Of a stretch of DNA of 64,000 nt, positions 27,653-36,239 are shown one piece after another. The notes under the pieces were generated by a model, which saw only the letters and a program-made list of their open reading frames with translations, searched no databases and had not been told where the DNA came from. This DNA comes from Comamonas sp. lk (GTDB lineage Bacteria > Pseudomonadota > Gammaproteobacteria > Burkholderiales > Burkholderiaceae_C): the NCBI GenBank assembly GCA_945860595.1, contig CAMAQV010000008.1:1-64000 (forward strand), read 5' to 3'. A program made the position numbers and the translations under genes. Each line of letters starts with the position of its first letter. The stretch's first letter is position 1.

Positions 27653-27734
27653 GGTGCTGGCTCCAATCAAACAGGGGTAAACCCCGAGATGCGGGGTGCT
27701 TCACAATGGCTGCAAAAGGCCCGCGTTCCAGTAT

Positions 27735-27750
27735 AGTTGTCTAGACAACT
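27735..27750. promoter_or_regulatory. HutC-like operator between Rieske oxygenase and dioxygenase genes
   Basis: AGTTGTCTAGACAACT is a perfect 16-bp palindrome with the same arms as the hutC/hutU operator. Its core GTCTAGAC fits GT-N-TA-N-AC. It lies 82 bases from the Rieske start and 52 bases from the dioxygenase start. No GntR gene is adjacent, so HutC at 16739-17449 is the obvious candidate binder. Confidence 0.7.
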
Positions 27751-27777
27751 TGCGGCATAGCGGGGAAACCCTGAGCG
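27735..27777 (+). repeat. 43-bp promoter element, copy 2 (dioxygenase side)
   Basis: This stretch matches the hutC leader (17461-17503, minus strand) over the operator and over TAGCGGG-AAACCCTGAG downstream of it, at identical spacing. Conservation outside the palindrome suggests a duplicated promoter, not only a shared binding site. Confidence 0.75.
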
Positions 27778-27802
27778 CCACAGTCAACCAGGAGCTCGCG
27801 CC

Positions 27803-28606
27803 ATGCTTGATCAGCAGACCCTCACAGCTTACCAACAGGACGGTGCCGCGGTGCTGCGCAACGTCATCAGCCTGGCGTGGATTGAGCGCCTGCGCGAGGG
27901 AGTGGAGCAGAACCTGCGCGAGCCCGGTCCCTACGCCAAGCACTACACGCCCGCCGGCAATCCGGGCATGTTTTTTGGTGATTACTGCAATTGGGAGCGG
28001 ATTGAGCCCTACCGGGACTTCTTTTTCCACTCCAACGCCAGCGCGCTGGCCGCCGAGTTGATGGGTTCGCCCAAAGTCAATCTGTACCACGAGCATGTGC
28101 TGGTGAAAGAGCCGGGTACCAAAGAGCGCACGCCCTGGCACCATGACCAGCCCTACTACCCGATCGATGGCAAAGACATCGTCAGCCTGTGGATTCCGCT
28201 GGACCCGGTGGAAAAAAACACCTGCGTGGAGTTCATTGCCGGCTCCCACGCCTGGGGCCGCTGGTTCACGCCGGCGCGCTTTGTAGACCAGAAAACCCAC
28301 ACCACCGCCCAGGACAGCCGTTTTGAGCCGCCGCCCGATTTCGAGGCCGAGCGGGCCCAGCACCGTGTTTTGCAGTGGCAACTTGCGGTGGGTGACTGCA
28401 TCGCCTTCCATGGCCTGACGGTGCACGGCGCGCCGGAGAACGCCAGCAGCCATCGCAGGCGGGCTTTTTCGGCGCGTTTTACCGGGGCCGATGCCCGCTT
28501 TGTTTTGCGTAACGGCTTTATGTCGCCTCCGCCACCGGCCCGTGGCGGGCCGCAGCCCGGCGCGGTCATGGACAGCGCGGCATTCCCGGTTTTGCAGGCC
28601 GCCTGA
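27803..28606 (+). CDS. Phytanoyl-CoA dioxygenase family protein
   Basis: This 267-residue Fe(II)/2-oxoglutarate oxygenase has the iron motif H-x-D in RTPWHHDQPYYP and the distal histidine in FHGLTVHGAP, followed by an RRAFSARF arginine region likely to bind 2-oxoglutarate. It differs clearly from the EctD-like paralog at 8504. It is monocistronic on the plus strand, divergent from the Rieske operon, with the HutC-like operator upstream. The substrate is unknown; an imidazole or N-methyl compound is inferred from context. Confidence 0.85.
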   Translation: MLDQQTLTAYQQDGAAVLRNVISLAWIERLREGVEQNLREPGPYAKHYTPAGNPGMFFGDYCNWERIEPYRDFFFHSNASALAAELMGSPKVNLYHEHVLVKEPGTKERTPWHHDQPYYPIDGKDIVSLWIPLDPVEKNTCVEFIAGSHAWGRWFTPARFVDQKTHTTAQDSRFEPPPDFEAERAQHRVLQWQLAVGDCIAFHGLTVHGAPENASSHRRRAFSARFTGADARFVLRNGFMSPPPPARGGPQPGAVMDSAAFPVLQAA

Positions 28607-28685
28607 GGGCCGCTGCGTCGGGCAATACCCCTTGAATGGGGGTGCGTGAGAAAATCCCTTCTTTTTCTCATACGGGACCCACGCA

Positions 28686-29790
28686 ATGGAAGCAGAACGC
28701 AGCAACCTGATCGGCAGCACTTTGGCGGATTTGAGCAACCGCACCGCCGAACTTCGGGGGTATCTTTGACTACGCTGCCAAATCCGAACGCCTGCGCACC
28801 GTCAACGCATCGCTAGAAGACCCCAGCGTCTGGAACGACCCCAAGCGCGCCCAGGAGTTGGGCAAAGAGAAGAAAGCCCTGGACGGCGTGGTGCTGACGC
28901 TGGACGGGCTGACCCGGGACCTGTCGGATAACTCCGAACTCTTTGAGATGTCGCGCGACGAGGGCGACGAAGCCGGTCTGCTGATGATTGAAGCCGACGC
29001 GCAGCGCCTGGCCGCGATCATTGAAGGTCTGGAATTCCGCCGCATGTTCAACAACCCGGCCGATTCCATGAATGCCTTTCTGGACATCCAAGCCGGTGCC
29101 GGTGGTACCGAAGCCTGCGACTGGGCCAGCATGCTGCTGCGCCAGTACCTGCGCTATGCCGAGCGCAAGGGTTTCGCTACCACGGTGGAGGACGAGACCG
29201 CAGGCGATATCGCCGGCATCAAGGGCGCGACCATCAAGATCGAAGGCGAATACGCTTTTGGGCTTTTGCGCACCGAAACCGGTGTGCACCGGCTGGTGCG
29301 CAAGTCACCGTTCGACAGCTCAGGCGGGCGCCACACCAGTTTTGCCAGCGTGTTTGTTTACCCCGAGGTGGACGACTCGATTGAAATTGACATCAACCCG
29401 GCCGATGTGCGGGTGGACACCTTCCGCGCCAGCGGTGCGGGTGGCCAGCACATCAACAAGACCGACTCGGCTGTGCGCCTGACGCATATTCCCACCGGGA
29501 TCGTGGTTCAGTGCCAGGATGGACGCAGCCAGCACAGCAACCGCGACGTGGCCTGGAAGCGCCTGCGCAGTCGCATGTACGACTTTGAGATGCGCAAGCG
29601 CATGGAAGAGCAGCAAAAACTGGAAGACACCAAAACCGACGTTGGCTGGGGCCACCAGATCCGCAGCTATGTGCTGGACAACAGCCGCATCAAAGATTTG
29701 CGCACCAATTACGAAACCTCGGCCACCCAGAAAGTGCTGGATGGCGACCTGGATGCGTTTATCCAGGCTTCTCTGAAACAAGGCGTCTAA
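28686..29790 (+). CDS. prfB: Peptide chain release factor 2, expressed by programmed +1 frameshift
   Basis: RF2 recognises UGA and UAA stop codons. The gene is read as 28686-28766 joined to 28768-29790, giving 367 residues, the normal RF2 length. The first frame (27 codons) ends at an in-frame TGA at 28767-28769. Shifting by one base continues into the full protein. The second frame has the stop-codon-reading SPF tripeptide ([10 protein letters not shown]) and the catalytic GGQ ([15 protein letters not shown]). It is autoregulated: low RF2 favours the shift. It is not a pseudogene. Confidence 0.97.
28755..28770 (+). promoter_or_regulatory. prfB programmed +1 frameshift site
   Basis: CGGGGGTATCTTTGAC contains the internal Shine-Dalgarno-like GGGGG, the slippery CTT and the TGA stop followed by C. 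It is nearly identical to the Escherichia coli prfB site. The peptide before the shift ends LRGYL, as in other RF2 genes. Confidence 0.95.
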
Positions 29791-29818
29791 GCGACGCCCG
29801 CAACACTACTAAAACCCC

Positions 29819-32527
29819 ATGTCTGATACCCACGACACAGCTCCTGCCAAACCCATGGTCTACCGACGGGACTACGCGCCTCCGGCCTTTTGGATCGACA
29901 CCGTCAACCTGACTTTTGACCTGGACCCGGCCAAGACCCGTGTCCTGAACGTGATGACCATGCGCCGCAACCCGGACGCACCGCCCCAAGCCTTGCGCCT
30001 GGATGGCCAGGAGCTGAACCTGGCGCGGGTGCTGGTGAACGGACAGGGCACCTCCTTCCGCATGGATGGGGAACAACTGGTACTGGAGAACCTGCCCGAA
30101 GGCAGCGAGAGTTTCACGCTGGAGATTTTCACCACCTGCGCGCCCATCAAGAACACCAGCCTGACGGGCTTGTATGTGAGCAACGGTTCATTTTTCACCC
30201 AATGCGAGGCCGAGGGCTTTCGCCGCATCACCTATTTCCTGGACCGCCCGGATGTCATGGCCAGCTACGCCGTCACCCTGCGTGCCGACAAGGCGGCCTA
30301 TCCGGTCTTGTTGTCCAACGGCAATTTGGTCGAGCACGGTCCATTGGACGGCGGCCGGCATTTTGCGAAATGGGTCGATCCGCATAAAAAGCCCGCCTAC
30401 CTGTTTGCGCTGGTGGCGGGTGAACTGGTCTGTCGCGAGCAGCGCATTCGCGCCCGTTCCGGTTCCGAGCATCTGCTGCAGGTGTATGTACGCCCCGGCG
30501 ATTTGGACAAAACCGAGCACGCCATGAACGCCCTGATGGCCTCCGTAGCCTGGGACGAGGCGCGCTTCAATTTGCCGCTGGACTTGGAGCGGTTTATGGT
30601 CGTGGCCACCAGCGACTTCAATATGGGCGCGATGGAAAACAAGGGTTTGAATATTTTCAATACCAAGTACGTGCTGGCCAACCCGGCTACCGCCACCGAC
30701 ACCGATTACGCCAACATCGAGAGCGTGGTTGGGCATGAGTATTTCCACAACTGGACCGGTAATCGCGTGACCTGCCGCGATTGGTTTCAGCTCTCGCTCA
30801 AAGAAGGCCTGACGGTTTTCCGTGACCAGGAATTCAGCCAGGATTTATGCGTCGAGCCTTCGGCCCGCGCGGTCAAGCGCATCGAAGACGTGCGCGTGCT
30901 GCGCGCCACACAGTTCCCGGAAGACGCCGGCCCCATGGCGCACCCGGTGCGTCCGGAGAGTTACCTGGAGATCAACAATTTCTACACGGTCACGATCTAC
31001 GAAAAAGGCGCTGAAGTGGTGCGCATGATGCAGACCCTGACCGGCCGCGCAGGTTTCGCCCGCGGTATGGCGCTGTACTTTGCCCGTCATGACGGCCAGG
31101 CTGTGACCTGTGATGACTTTGCCCAGGCGATTGCCGACGCCAACCCGGATTCGCCGCTGGCCCAGCATTTAGACGCCTTCAAACGCTGGTATTCCCAGGC
31201 CGGGACGCCCCGCCTGAGTTGCGGTGGCAGCTACAACGCCGAGAAGCAAACCTACACCATCACCCTGCTGCAGCATGGCGGGCGCACGACTGCGCACGAA
31301 GCACGAGAGCCTTTCGTCATACCCGTGCGTGTTGGCTTGATCGGCAGCCACAGCGGCAAACCCCTGATGCTGCATACCGAGGGACAGACCCACTCAGCCG
31401 AGGAGCAGCTCTTCGTGGTGTCCGGTACCAGCAGCGCCATCACCTTCAGCCAGGTGGACGAGGAGCCTGTGCCCTCGGTGCTGCGCGGTTTTTCTGCGCC
31501 GGTGATTCTGGAGTTCGACTACAGCGAGGCGCAGTTGCTGACCTTGCTGGCCCACGACACCGACCCCTTCAACTGCTGGGAAGCGGGCCAGCGTCTGGCG
31601 CTGCGTCGGGCGATCCAGAGCGTGCAAAGCGCCGAGGGCAGTCCTTTGCGCGCAGCGCCCCTCGATGTGGCGTATCTGGACGCCATGCGCGCGGTTCTGC
31701 GTAACCCGGCGCTGGACGCTGCCTTCAAGGAACTGGTCCTCGCCCTGCCATCGGAAGGCTACATCGCAGAGCAGCTCGAGCAGGTGGACCCCCAGGCGAT
31801 TCATGCCGTGCGTGAGTCCATGCGCCTGCAACTGGCCGTGGCCTTGCATGCGGACTGGGTCTGGGCCTACGAGGATCACCACCACAACGGCGCCTACCGT
31901 CCTGATCCGCTGTCCAGCGGGCGGCGCGCACTTGCCGGTATGGCATTGCACCACCTGTGTTTGGCGGCGGTGCAATCGGGCGACGCCGTCTGGCCGGGTA
32001 AAACCCTGCAGGCCTTTAAAGATGCGTCGAATATGACGGACCGTTTCAACGCCTTGCATGCGCTGGTTAATTGTGGCCACCCGCTGGCGCAGCAGGCGCT
32101 GGAGCGCTTTCACACCCTGTTCCAACACGAGCCGCTGGTCTTGGACAAATGGTTTGCGCTGCAAGCTGCCAAATGTGATGTGCAGGGCGATGTGCTGCCT
32201 GCGGTACGCCGTCTGTTGGCGCATCCGGACTTCAGCCTGCTAAATCCGAATCGCGCCCGAAGCCTGATCTTCAGCTATTGCAGCGCCAACCCCGGGGCTT
32301 TCCACCGGGCCGATGCAGCGGGCTATGTGTTTTGGAGCGAACGGGTGCTGGAGCTGGACGCGACCAACCCGCAGGTGGCTGCGCGTTTGGCGCGGGCGCT
32401 GGACCGTTGGAGCACCCTGGCCGAACCCTACCGGGGTGCGGCCCGCGAAGCCCTGGCCCGGGTGGCTGCCAAGGCTGATTTGAGCAACGATGTGCGCGAG
32501 GTGGTTTCGCGCGCCTTGACCATCTGA
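29819..32527 (+). CDS. pepN: Aminopeptidase N (M1 family zinc metallopeptidase)
   Basis: The 902-residue cytosolic aminopeptidase trims N-terminal residues from peptides. The exopeptidase motif GAMEN starts at residue 270. The zinc-binding HEYFH spans residues 306-310, with the third ligand glutamate in [13 protein letters not shown]. The N-terminus [22 protein letters not shown] and the full length match bacterial PepN of the E. coli type. It begins 28 bases after prfB and is followed ten bases later by fbp. Confidence 0.96.
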   Translation: MSDTHDTAPAKPMVYRRDYAPPAFWIDTVNLTFDLDPAKTRVLNVMTMRRNPDAPPQALRLDGQELNLARVLVNGQGTSFRMDGEQLVLENLPEGSESFTLEIFTTCAPIKNTSLTGLYVSNGSFFTQCEAEGFRRITYFLDRPDVMASYAVTLRADKAAYPVLLSNGNLVEHGPLDGGRHFAKWVDPHKKPAYLFALVAGELVCREQRIRARSGSEHLLQVYVRPGDLDKTEHAMNALMASVAWDEARFNLPLDLERFMVVATSDFNMGAMENKGLNIFNTKYVLANPATATDTDYANIESVVGHEYFHNWTGNRVTCRDWFQLSLKEGLTVFRDQEFSQDLCVEPSARAVKRIEDVRVLRATQFPEDAGPMAHPVRPESYLEINNFYTVTIYEKGAEVVRMMQTLTGRAGFARGMALYFARHDGQAVTCDDFAQAIADANPDSPLAQHLDAFKRWYSQAGTPRLSCGGSYNAEKQTYTITLLQHGGRTTAHEAREPFVIPVRVGLIGSHSGKPLMLHTEGQTHSAEEQLFVVSGTSSAITFSQVDEEPVPSVLRGFSAPVILEFDYSEAQLLTLLAHDTDPFNCWEAGQRLALRRAIQSVQSAEGSPLRAAPLDVAYLDAMRAVLRNPALDAAFKELVLALPSEGYIAEQLEQVDPQAIHAVRESMRLQLAVALHADWVWAYEDHHHNGAYRPDPLSSGRRALAGMALHHLCLAAVQSGDAVWPGKTLQAFKDASNMTDRFNALHALVNCGHPLAQQALERFHTLFQHEPLVLDKWFALQAAKCDVQGDVLPAVRRLLAHPDFSLLNPNRARSLIFSYCSANPGAFHRADAAGYVFWSERVLELDATNPQVAARLARALDRWSTLAEPYRGAAREALARVAAKADLSNDVREVVSRALTI

Positions 32528-32537
32528 GGAGCAGCGC

Positions 32538-33551
32538 ATGTCCGTTTCCCTGACACGTTACCTGGTCGAACAGCAACGATCCAAAGGCCATATTCCCTCG
32601 GAGTTGCGGCTGCTGCTGGAGGTGGTGGCACGGGCCTGTAAAGGCATCAGCCACGCCGTGAACAAAGGCGCGCTTGGCGGCGTGCTCGGCAGTGCGGGCA
32701 GCGCCAATGTGCAAGGCGAGGTACAGAAAAAGCTCGACATCATTGCCAACGATGTGCTGATCGAAGCCAATGAATGGGGTGGCCATCTGGCCGCTATGGC
32801 CTCCGAAGAAATGGACACCATCCACGCCGTACCCAACCGCTATCCGCAGGGCGAATACCTGCTTTTGTTTGATCCGCTGGACGGCTCCAGCAACATCGAC
32901 GTGAATGTGAGCATCGGCACGATTTTCAGCGTGCTGAAAAAAGCCGACGCCAGCACGTCGGTTAACGAGGCCGATTTTCTGCAGGTCGGAACCCAGCAGG
33001 TCGCAGCCGGTTACTGCGTGTACGGCCCGCAAACCACGCTGGTGCTGACCGTCGGTGATGGTGTGGCCATGTTCACCCTGGACCGCGAGCAGGGCTCATT
33101 TGTGCTCACGCAGGAAGACGTACAGATACCAGCCGATACGCAGGAATTTGCCATCAATATGAGCAATATGCGGCACTGGGCAGCGCCGGTGCAGCGCTAT
33201 GTGGACGAATGCCTGCAAGGCAAAGACGGCCCGCGCGGCAAGGACTTCAACATGCGCTGGGTGGCCTCGATGGTTGCCGATGTGCACCGCATCCTGACCC
33301 GGGGCGGCATTTTTCTGTATCCCTGGGACCGGCGCGAGCCCGCTAAGGCCGGCAAGCTGCGCCTGATGTATGAAGCCAACCCCATGAGCTGGTTGGTGGA
33401 GCAGGCCGGCGGCGCATCGAGCAACGGCACCGGCCGTATTCTGGATATCGCGCCAGGGCAGTTGCACCAGCGGGTCAGCGTCGTCCTCGGTTCACGCAAC
33501 GAAGTCGAACGCGTGGTGCGCTACCACCAGGAAGCCGCTACTGCCGCATAG
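32538..33551 (+). CDS. fbp: Fructose-1,6-bisphosphatase class I
   Basis: The 337-residue gluconeogenic enzyme hydrolyses fructose 1,6-bisphosphate. The metal-binding [21 protein letters not shown] is canonical, and [20 protein letters not shown] near the C-terminus completes the substrate site. GAGGA lies eight bases before the ATG. It probably shares an operon with pepN. Confidence 0.96.
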   Translation: MSVSLTRYLVEQQRSKGHIPSELRLLLEVVARACKGISHAVNKGALGGVLGSAGSANVQGEVQKKLDIIANDVLIEANEWGGHLAAMASEEMDTIHAVPNRYPQGEYLLLFDPLDGSSNIDVNVSIGTIFSVLKKADASTSVNEADFLQVGTQQVAAGYCVYGPQTTLVLTVGDGVAMFTLDREQGSFVLTQEDVQIPADTQEFAINMSNMRHWAAPVQRYVDECLQGKDGPRGKDFNMRWVASMVADVHRILTRGGIFLYPWDRREPAKAGKLRLMYEANPMSWLVEQAGGASSNGTGRILDIAPGQLHQRVSVVLGSRNEVERVVRYHQEAATAA

Positions 33552-33563
33552 TGGCCTGGCCGC

Positions 33564-33569
33564 TACAAT
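33564..33569 (+). promoter_or_regulatory. -10 element of the tRNA-Thr gene
   Basis: TACAAT sits 12 bases before the mature 5-prime end of the tRNA, with a CGCGCCC discriminator-like GC stretch after it, typical of stable-RNA promoters. No convincing -35 hexamer is visible. Confidence 0.5.
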
Positions 33570-33581
33570 CGCGCCCACATT

Positions 33582-33657
33582 GCCGGTGTAGCTCAGTCGG
33601 TAGAGCAGCTCATTCGTAATGAGAAGGTCGGGTGTTCGATTCATCTCTCCGGCACCA
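33582..33657 (+). tRNA. tRNA-Thr (anticodon CGT)
   Basis: The 76-nt cloverleaf has a D-arm GCTC/GAGC, an anticodon loop TTCGTAA with CGT at positions 34-36, a T-loop TTCGATT and an encoded CCA end. There are a T6-T67 mismatch in the acceptor stem and a G27-A43 mismatch at the base of the anticodon stem. It reads ACG codons. Confidence 0.95.
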
Positions 33658-33674
33658 ATGGAACCCGCAAGTGG

Positions 33675-33703
33675 GCCCCGCTTCAATCGAGCGGGGCTTT
33701 TTT
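33675..33703 (+). terminator. Rho-independent terminator after tRNA-Thr
   Basis: GCCCCGCT and AGCGGGGC form an 8-bp perfect stem around a 7-base loop, followed by a run of seven T. It ends the tRNA-Thr transcript. Confidence 0.88.
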
Positions 33704-33881
33704 GTTGGGAGAAGTCAGGCCAACTTCCTGCGCTGCACACACAGCCTAGCAGCGGTGGTTACGGAGATCAAGCGCTTGAGTTATGGCCTGACGCTGTCTG
33801 CGCAGACCCGCGTCCACTGCCGCATTGCGGCCATAGCGCCCGCCGCGCACAGTGACAGTGTGACCCCGCGCGGCTAGACCT

Positions 33882-34793
33882 TCAATCTTTTGGTAGAGCC
33901 GCGATCGCCAGAGCGACTGCGTCCTTGGCGTCGGTGCAAATGCTGTCGGCACCAAAGGTGCTGGCCTGAAATTCGCGGATGGTAAAAATAGGGCCACCTA
34001 GAAGTACCGATATGCGCGGATTACGCGAACGGTGGCGGATTTTCGCCACCAACGCATCCAGGTCCGTGAGTTGCTGATTGATACTCACCGAAAGGCCCAC
34101 CGTATCAAACCACTCGCCCGCCACCGCCTGTGCCAATTCGTTTGCGCTGGGGGATATTTCAACAACGACCTGCCAGCCTTCCCGGCGAAAAAATTCAGCC
34201 ACGATCGTGGGCCCCAGCAAATGCTCCGAGCCCGGAGCCGACGCAATCATGACGCGTTTGATTTCACCCTTCAGGCTCGGGCCTTCTGCGTAGGCAAAAC
34301 CAATTGAATGGGTGATGGCATGCAGTTGCACCAGGCCGTGTGTGACCTGCGTGAAGTCCAGGGTGTCGTCCTCCCACCGGGCACCTAAGGCCCGTGCGGT
34401 GGGCGTGATGAGCTCCAAAAAGATATGTTCAGTATTGAGGCCTTCTTTGAGCAAGCGATCAACAAAGGCCTGCGCGGCAAACGGCACCTGGCCAATACAG
34501 AGCTCTAAAAATGCCGCGATCTCATGCGCAGTCGGCATGGCGCGCGACGCCGGGATCAGACTTAAATGGCTCTTATCAATCCGCTGCGCCTTTAGAAGTC
34601 GGGGGACGATTTCCGATTCAATGACCGCCAAGATCGAGGTCTGGCAATCGTCCGGCGTACTATTAAAGGTACTGCGGAAATCTTCGTTCGAGGCGGCAGA
34701 CGCTTTCGAGAACATCGACATGGCCAACCACGTGAGTTCAGCCAGCGGCACTGCCAGTCGTTTGATAGTCGGTAAAACCGCCGCCTGGATCAT
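33882..34793 (-). CDS. Cobalamin-binding-domain protein, PpaA/AerR-like
   Basis: The protein is 303 residues from the ATG at 34793, which has TGAGGA six bases upstream; in-frame starts at 34805 and 34826 are possible. A helical cap (about 85-165, ALGARWEDDTLDFTQVTHG) precedes a Rossmann-type B12 domain (about 178-300). His191 in SEHLLG keeps the H-x-x-G of the cobalamin lower-ligand motif, with the preceding Asp replaced. Relatives in purple bacteria (PpaA/AerR) adjust photosynthesis-gene repression in response to light or redox. It stands alone between two tRNA genes. Confidence 0.65.
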   Translation of the reverse strand: MIQAAVLPTIKRLAVPLAELTWLAMSMFSKASAASNEDFRSTFNSTPDDCQTSILAVIESEIVPRLLKAQRIDKSHLSLIPASRAMPTAHEIAAFLELCIGQVPFAAQAFVDRLLKEGLNTEHIFLELITPTARALGARWEDDTLDFTQVTHGLVQLHAITHSIGFAYAEGPSLKGEIKRVMIASAPGSEHLLGPTIVAEFFRREGWQVVVEISPSANELAQAVAGEWFDTVGLSVSINQQLTDLDALVAKIRHRSRNPRISVLLGGPIFTIREFQASTFGADSICTDAKDAVALAIAALPKD

Positions 34794-34919
34794 AGGAATC
34801 CTCATCGTGGGATCTACCAAAGGCAAGATGGCCCGTAGGCGAGTAATTTAGCAAAGTTGCCAGGCTATGGCAATTTGTTGGCCTCAGGGTATTCCCGAAA
34901 AATGGACCTTGGAATCGGA

Positions 34920-34995
34920 TGGTGCGGCTGGCGGGGATCGAACCCACGACCCTTGGCTTCGGAGGCCAATACTCTATCCACTGAGCTACAGCCGC
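34920..34995 (-). tRNA. tRNA-Arg (anticodon CCG)
   Basis: The 76-nt cloverleaf on the minus strand has a perfect 7-bp acceptor stem (GCGGCTG/CAGCCGC), an anticodon loop CTCCGAA with CCG at 34-36, a T-loop TTCGATC and an encoded CCA. It reads CGG codons. A TACAAT element lies 21 bases upstream (plus-strand 35017-35022). Confidence 0.95.
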
Positions 34996-35046
34996 TACGG
35001 GATGGGTGTGGGCGGGATTGTAGGAGGTTTCTCGAAGGGCGCTGGG

Positions 35047-35052
35047 TATAAT
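35047..35052 (+). promoter_or_regulatory. -10 element of the cytochrome c gene
   Basis: A perfect TATAAT lies 39 bases before the ATG of the cytochrome c gene. The matching -35 is weak (AGGTTT/TTTCTC region). Confidence 0.5.
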
Positions 35053-35091
35053 TCCAGGCTTTAACCCGAGCCAGAACCCACCGAGGACACC

Positions 35092-35616
35092 ATGAGCGTC
35101 ACCCCATCCCCCGAGACCCATGACGAGGGCCATACCGGTCCGATCAAAACGCCCAAGCAGTTGCTGGCTGCCGTGTTTTTCTCCTTTGTCGTGCCGGTTT
35201 TCATCATCATTGGCCTGGTTTACTTCGTGACCGCGTCCAATAAACCGCTGGCGGGTGCCGAGCAAACTGAACGGGCCACGCTCGAGCGCATTCAAAAGGT
35301 CGGAAAAGTGGAAATTCTGGATGCCAACCGCGTCATGAAGACGGGCGAAGAGGTGTACAAATCCCAGTGCACAACCTGCCATGCTGCTGGTGTTGCCGGT
35401 GCTCCCAAATTCGGCGACGCCGCCGCGTGGGGCCCGCGCATCAAAACCGGTTACGAGGCGCTCCTGAACTCCGCACTCAAAGGCAAGAACGCGATGGGCG
35501 CGCAGGGTGGTGGCAACTTTGACGACTACGAAGTCGCGCGCGCAGTGGTCTATTTGGCCAACGCGGGCGGTGCCAAGTTTGCCGAACCCGCCAAACCGGC
35601 AGCACCCGCGCAATAA
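35092..35616 (+). CDS. Membrane-anchored cytochrome c5-like protein
   Basis: The 174-residue protein has one N-terminal membrane anchor (about residues 23-48) and a periplasmic class I cytochrome c domain. The heme motif is C93-T-T-C96-H97 and the likely methionine ligand is Met135 in GKNAMGAQGGG. The C-terminal tail is Ala/Pro-rich. It probably carries electrons in the respiratory or photosynthetic chain. It is monocistronic, with its own TATAAT promoter and a terminator after it. Confidence 0.88.
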   Translation: MSVTPSPETHDEGHTGPIKTPKQLLAAVFFSFVVPVFIIIGLVYFVTASNKPLAGAEQTERATLERIQKVGKVEILDANRVMKTGEEVYKSQCTTCHAAGVAGAPKFGDAAAWGPRIKTGYEALLNSALKGKNAMGAQGGGNFDDYEVARAVVYLANAGGAKFAEPAKPAAPAQ

Positions 35617-35640
35617 GCGTTGAGCCGGATACTGTAGTGG

Positions 35641-35665
35641 AGCCCGCTCTAGCGCGGGCTTTTTT
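35641..35665. terminator. Terminator between cytochrome c and the convergent gene
   Basis: AGCCCGC and GCGGGCT form a 7-bp stem with a 6-base loop, followed by six T on the plus strand. The stop codon of the convergent minus-strand gene (35649-35651) lies inside the hairpin. Confidence 0.82.
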
Positions 35666-36212
35666 GCGCCTGCGTTGCCTGGGCAACGGCCTGCGGACTG
35701 GTGACGTAATGGAATTGCTCGGTTAGCGCCGCCCGCAGGCCGTGAAGCAATGTCCAGGTCCCGGCCTCAATCGCCTGCGCGGCTAAGGCTACGTCCTGGG
35801 TGTGCACCAGGCCAAAGCCCACATCCGTGTGCAAATAGGCGTAGCCCTCTTCATCCACGTAGGCCAAAGCGACTGTCGCTGCGGTGCCGCAATGGGATTG
35901 CACGCTGCCATCCGGGCTGATACGCCAGATCCAGGGCGTCGTTTCCAGCTCAACAAACACCCGCTGCGGACCGTTCTGGAAGTACCAAAGCCCTGCGTCG
36001 GTTACCGCGTAGTTGCGGCCAATGAAGTCAATCAGCTTGGCGTGCTGCAGCATGGAGCCTTTGGCACCGGGCGCGCCGCTGGCAAAGCTGCCGCAGGCTT
36101 GCGCGCGGTCATCGCGCATGTACCAGTTGCCCCGTGCATCCAGGCCCAGCCAGCCGTAGCAGTCCGGCACGCTGGGCCACTTGGCCATGGCCTGTTTCAC
36201 GATGTCGTCCAC
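35649..36212 (-). CDS. Conserved hypothetical protein downstream of valS
   Basis: This is a 187-residue soluble protein starting with GTG (GGGAG ribosome site). It has no signal peptide or membrane segment. Features are a repeated aromatic pattern (CYGWLGLDARGNWYMRDD and GLWYFQNGPQRVFVELETTPWIW) that resembles a family of DUF2946-like proteins found beside valS in related bacteria (recalled, not checked). It begins 27 bases after the valS stop and is probably co-transcribed with it. The function is unknown. Confidence 0.75.
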   Translation of the reverse strand: MDDIVKQAMAKWPSVPDCYGWLGLDARGNWYMRDDRAQACGSFASGAPGAKGSMLQHAKLIDFIGRNYAVTDAGLWYFQNGPQRVFVELETTPWIWRISPDGSVQSHCGTAATVALAYVDEEGYAYLHTDVGFGLVHTQDVALAAQAIEAGTWTLLHGLRAALTEQFHYVTSPQAVAQATQAQKSPR

Positions 36213-36239
36213 AGGCGCTCCCTTGGGTGGATACCGGGC

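Noticed and set aside
28686-28769. Early stop in prfB suggesting a pseudogene
   Set aside because: The TGA sits in the conserved RF2 programmed-frameshift site and the rest of the protein is intact with SPF and GGQ motifs.
33582-34995. Possible integrated element flanked by tRNA-Thr and tRNA-Arg
   Set aside because: The two tRNAs are different, no tRNA-end direct repeats or integrase are present, and the only gene between them is a B12-domain protein with ordinary composition.
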